From NCBI GenBank assembly GCA_945906915.1, contig CAMDSI010000093.1, positions 1 through 7,944 on the forward strand: a stretch of DNA of 7,944 nt, read 5' to 3'. The DNA is from Spirosoma fluviale (lineage in GTDB: Bacteria > Bacteroidota > Bacteroidia > Cytophagales > Spirosomataceae). Shown one piece after another: positions 7,028 through 7,944 of the stretch (positions within the stretch are counted from its first letter, which is position 1; every line of letters starts with the position of its first letter). The translations under genes were made by a program, and so were the position numbers. Below the pieces are notes generated by a model. The model searched no databases and was not told where the DNA came from. It saw only the letters and a program-made list of their open reading frames with translations.

Positions 7028-7801
7028 ATGCATATGCTAAATCGGATTATCATTGCGTTTGTAGGCTGCGCCCTAATCGTTTCGTGTTCTAAGACTGATT
7101 CGGTGACACCAATCACGCCCACACCTGTTGCTAATGTGGAAGTTCCAGCCGTATATAAGAAAATCTATGGTGCCACGAGCGTCACAAACGACGGCACGTA
7201 TATCACCATCAAAACGAAGGGTTTGCCTGATCATAAAAGCGCCTATTATGCTACCACGAATGCTTTATATGAAGCATTTTCGGGTACGACTTTTGGCGGT
7301 TTGAATTTTGCCAAAAATCCCAATTCCATTGTCGAGCAATCGGGCACCTTTAAAATACCCGTTAATCCTAAGGTAGACCCTACTCACCGTGCCACCCCTT
7401 TAGGCGCAATAGGAGTCGCCTTGAATGGCATTCCTTTATTTAACCAATATGCTGGGCCTAATAACCAAGAGCTGAAGGGGGAAATGGCTGGTTTTGATCA
7501 GTTTTATGGCCATCCACAACAGTCGGGATCATATCATTACCACGTAGAGCCTTTGCACTTAACCACTGTTAAATCTACTAAATCTGGACTGATGGGATTC
7601 TTGTTAGATGGCTTCCCTATATATGGCCCACAAGAGGAAACTGGATCTGCGGTGACGAATGCAAATTTAGATATCTATCACGGTCATACGCATGCAACCG
7701 TTGATTATCCGAATGGAATTTATCATTACCATTTCACGACTGAGGCGCCTTATTTGAACGGTAATGGGTTTTATGGAACACCGGGACCCGTGACTCAATA
7801 A
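7028..7801 (+). CDS. YHYH-domain lipoprotein, 257 aa
   Basis: The N-terminus is a lipoprotein signal: MHMLNR, a hydrophobic core, and a lipobox IVSC with the lipidated Cys at 20. A Pro/Thr-rich linker follows (about 27-40). The mature domain has the YHYH signature (Pfam PF14240) twice, at 169-172 (SYHYHVEP) and 232-235 (IYHYHFT). Between them lie GLMGFLLDGFPIYGP (187-201) and a histidine cluster YHGHTH (217-222); PLGAIGVALNGIPLFN (124-139) comes earlier. The histidine-rich layout suggests metal binding, but the family's function is not established. It would sit on a membrane surface outside the cytoplasm. ATG 7028 is chosen over TTG 7010, which gives an odd polar extension before the signal; ATG 7034, two codons later, is equally possible. 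The stop overlaps by one base (TAATG) the start of the next lipoprotein gene, implying translational coupling. Confidence 0.87.
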   Translation: MHMLNRIIIAFVGCALIVSCSKTDSVTPITPTPVANVEVPAVYKKIYGATSVTNDGTYITIKTKGLPDHKSAYYATTNALYEAFSGTTFGGLNFAKNPNSIVEQSGTFKIPVNPKVDPTHRATPLGAIGVALNGIPLFNQYAGPNNQELKGEMAGFDQFYGHPQQSGSYHYHVEPLHLTTVKSTKSGLMGFLLDGFPIYGPQEETGSAVTNANLDIYHGHTHATVDYPNGIYHYHFTTEAPYLNGNGFYGTPGPVTQ

Positions 7802-7944
7802 TGAAATACGCTTTTCTCCTTTTGTTTATATGGAGCTGCTCGCTGCGCGAATCAGCGGAAACCGTAGTCGTAAAAAAGTATTTTCCCTCCGGTAAGATCA
7901 TGGAAATTCGTCATCTCCAAAACGGGGTGAGGCAGGGTTTGCAA
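7801..7944 (+). CDS. MORN/YwqK-like repeat lipoprotein, N-terminal fragment (3' truncated by window)
   Basis: ATG at 7801 shares its A with the TAA of the YHYH gene and opens a frame to the window end, 48 codons without a stop. Residues 1-13 are a short lipoprotein signal (MKYAFLLLFIWSC) with the lipidated Cys at 13. The mature part begins a repeat of the MORN_2/YwqK type: KKYFPSGKIMEIRHLQNGVR (25-44), that is Y-x-x-G-K-h-x-x-h-x-x-hxNGxxxG. Such proteins are often annotated as 'YwqK family antitoxin', a label with little experimental backing for the lipoprotein members. The one-base overlap and shared export route suggest joint function with the YHYH protein. Repeat number and C-terminus lie outside the window. 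Confidence 0.78.
   Translation, partial: MKYAFLLLFIWSCSLRESAETVVVKKYFPSGKIMEIRHLQNGVRQGLQ

Overview
The window looks like chromosomal DNA of a Bacteroidota bacterium, probably of the Cytophagales type. Evidence: AT-rich intergenic DNA around moderate-GC genes, almost no Shine-Dalgarno sequences, promoter-like TTTG / TAnnTTTG elements, several short lipoprotein signals, and protein families typical of environmental Bacteroidota (PVC-type cytochrome lipoprotein, Tat-exported Gfo/Idh/MocA protein, YHYH protein, YwqK/MORN-like lipoprotein). The genus assignment is only a guess. No tRNA, rRNA, CRISPR, IS element or phage gene was seen, and no gene-free stretch exceeds about 160 bases.

Layout. (a) 1-948, plus strand: the 3' end of a small membrane protein with a PLDc_N-like tail, a 33-residue membrane micro-ORF, and a 217-residue two-TM protein of unknown function. 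They are closely spaced and probably cotranscribed. (b) 981-3971, minus: a 996-residue lipoprotein with an N-terminal beta-propeller 'membrane-bound dehydrogenase' domain, a helical-repeat middle and a C-terminal cytochrome c domain. (c) 3972-4128: a divergent promoter region. (d) 4129-5436, plus: a Tat-exported Gfo/Idh/MocA oxidoreductase. (e) 5450-6580, minus: a secreted alginate-lyase-superfamily polysaccharide lyase, convergent with (d) at a 13-base gap. (f) 6632-6922, plus: a small conserved protein with TPR-like helices. (g) 7028-7801, plus: a YHYH-domain lipoprotein whose stop overlaps the start of a MORN/YwqK-type lipoprotein that runs off the window end.

Working together (inference): (b), (d) and (e) are all exported and could form a small periplasmic saccharide module. 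The lyase would depolymerise a uronate-containing polysaccharide, and the Gfo-type enzyme and the cytochrome-bearing propeller would oxidise or rearrange the sugars, with electrons passing through haem to the respiratory chain. The substrate is not evident from sequence. Genes (g) and the following one form a separate, translationally coupled lipoprotein pair.
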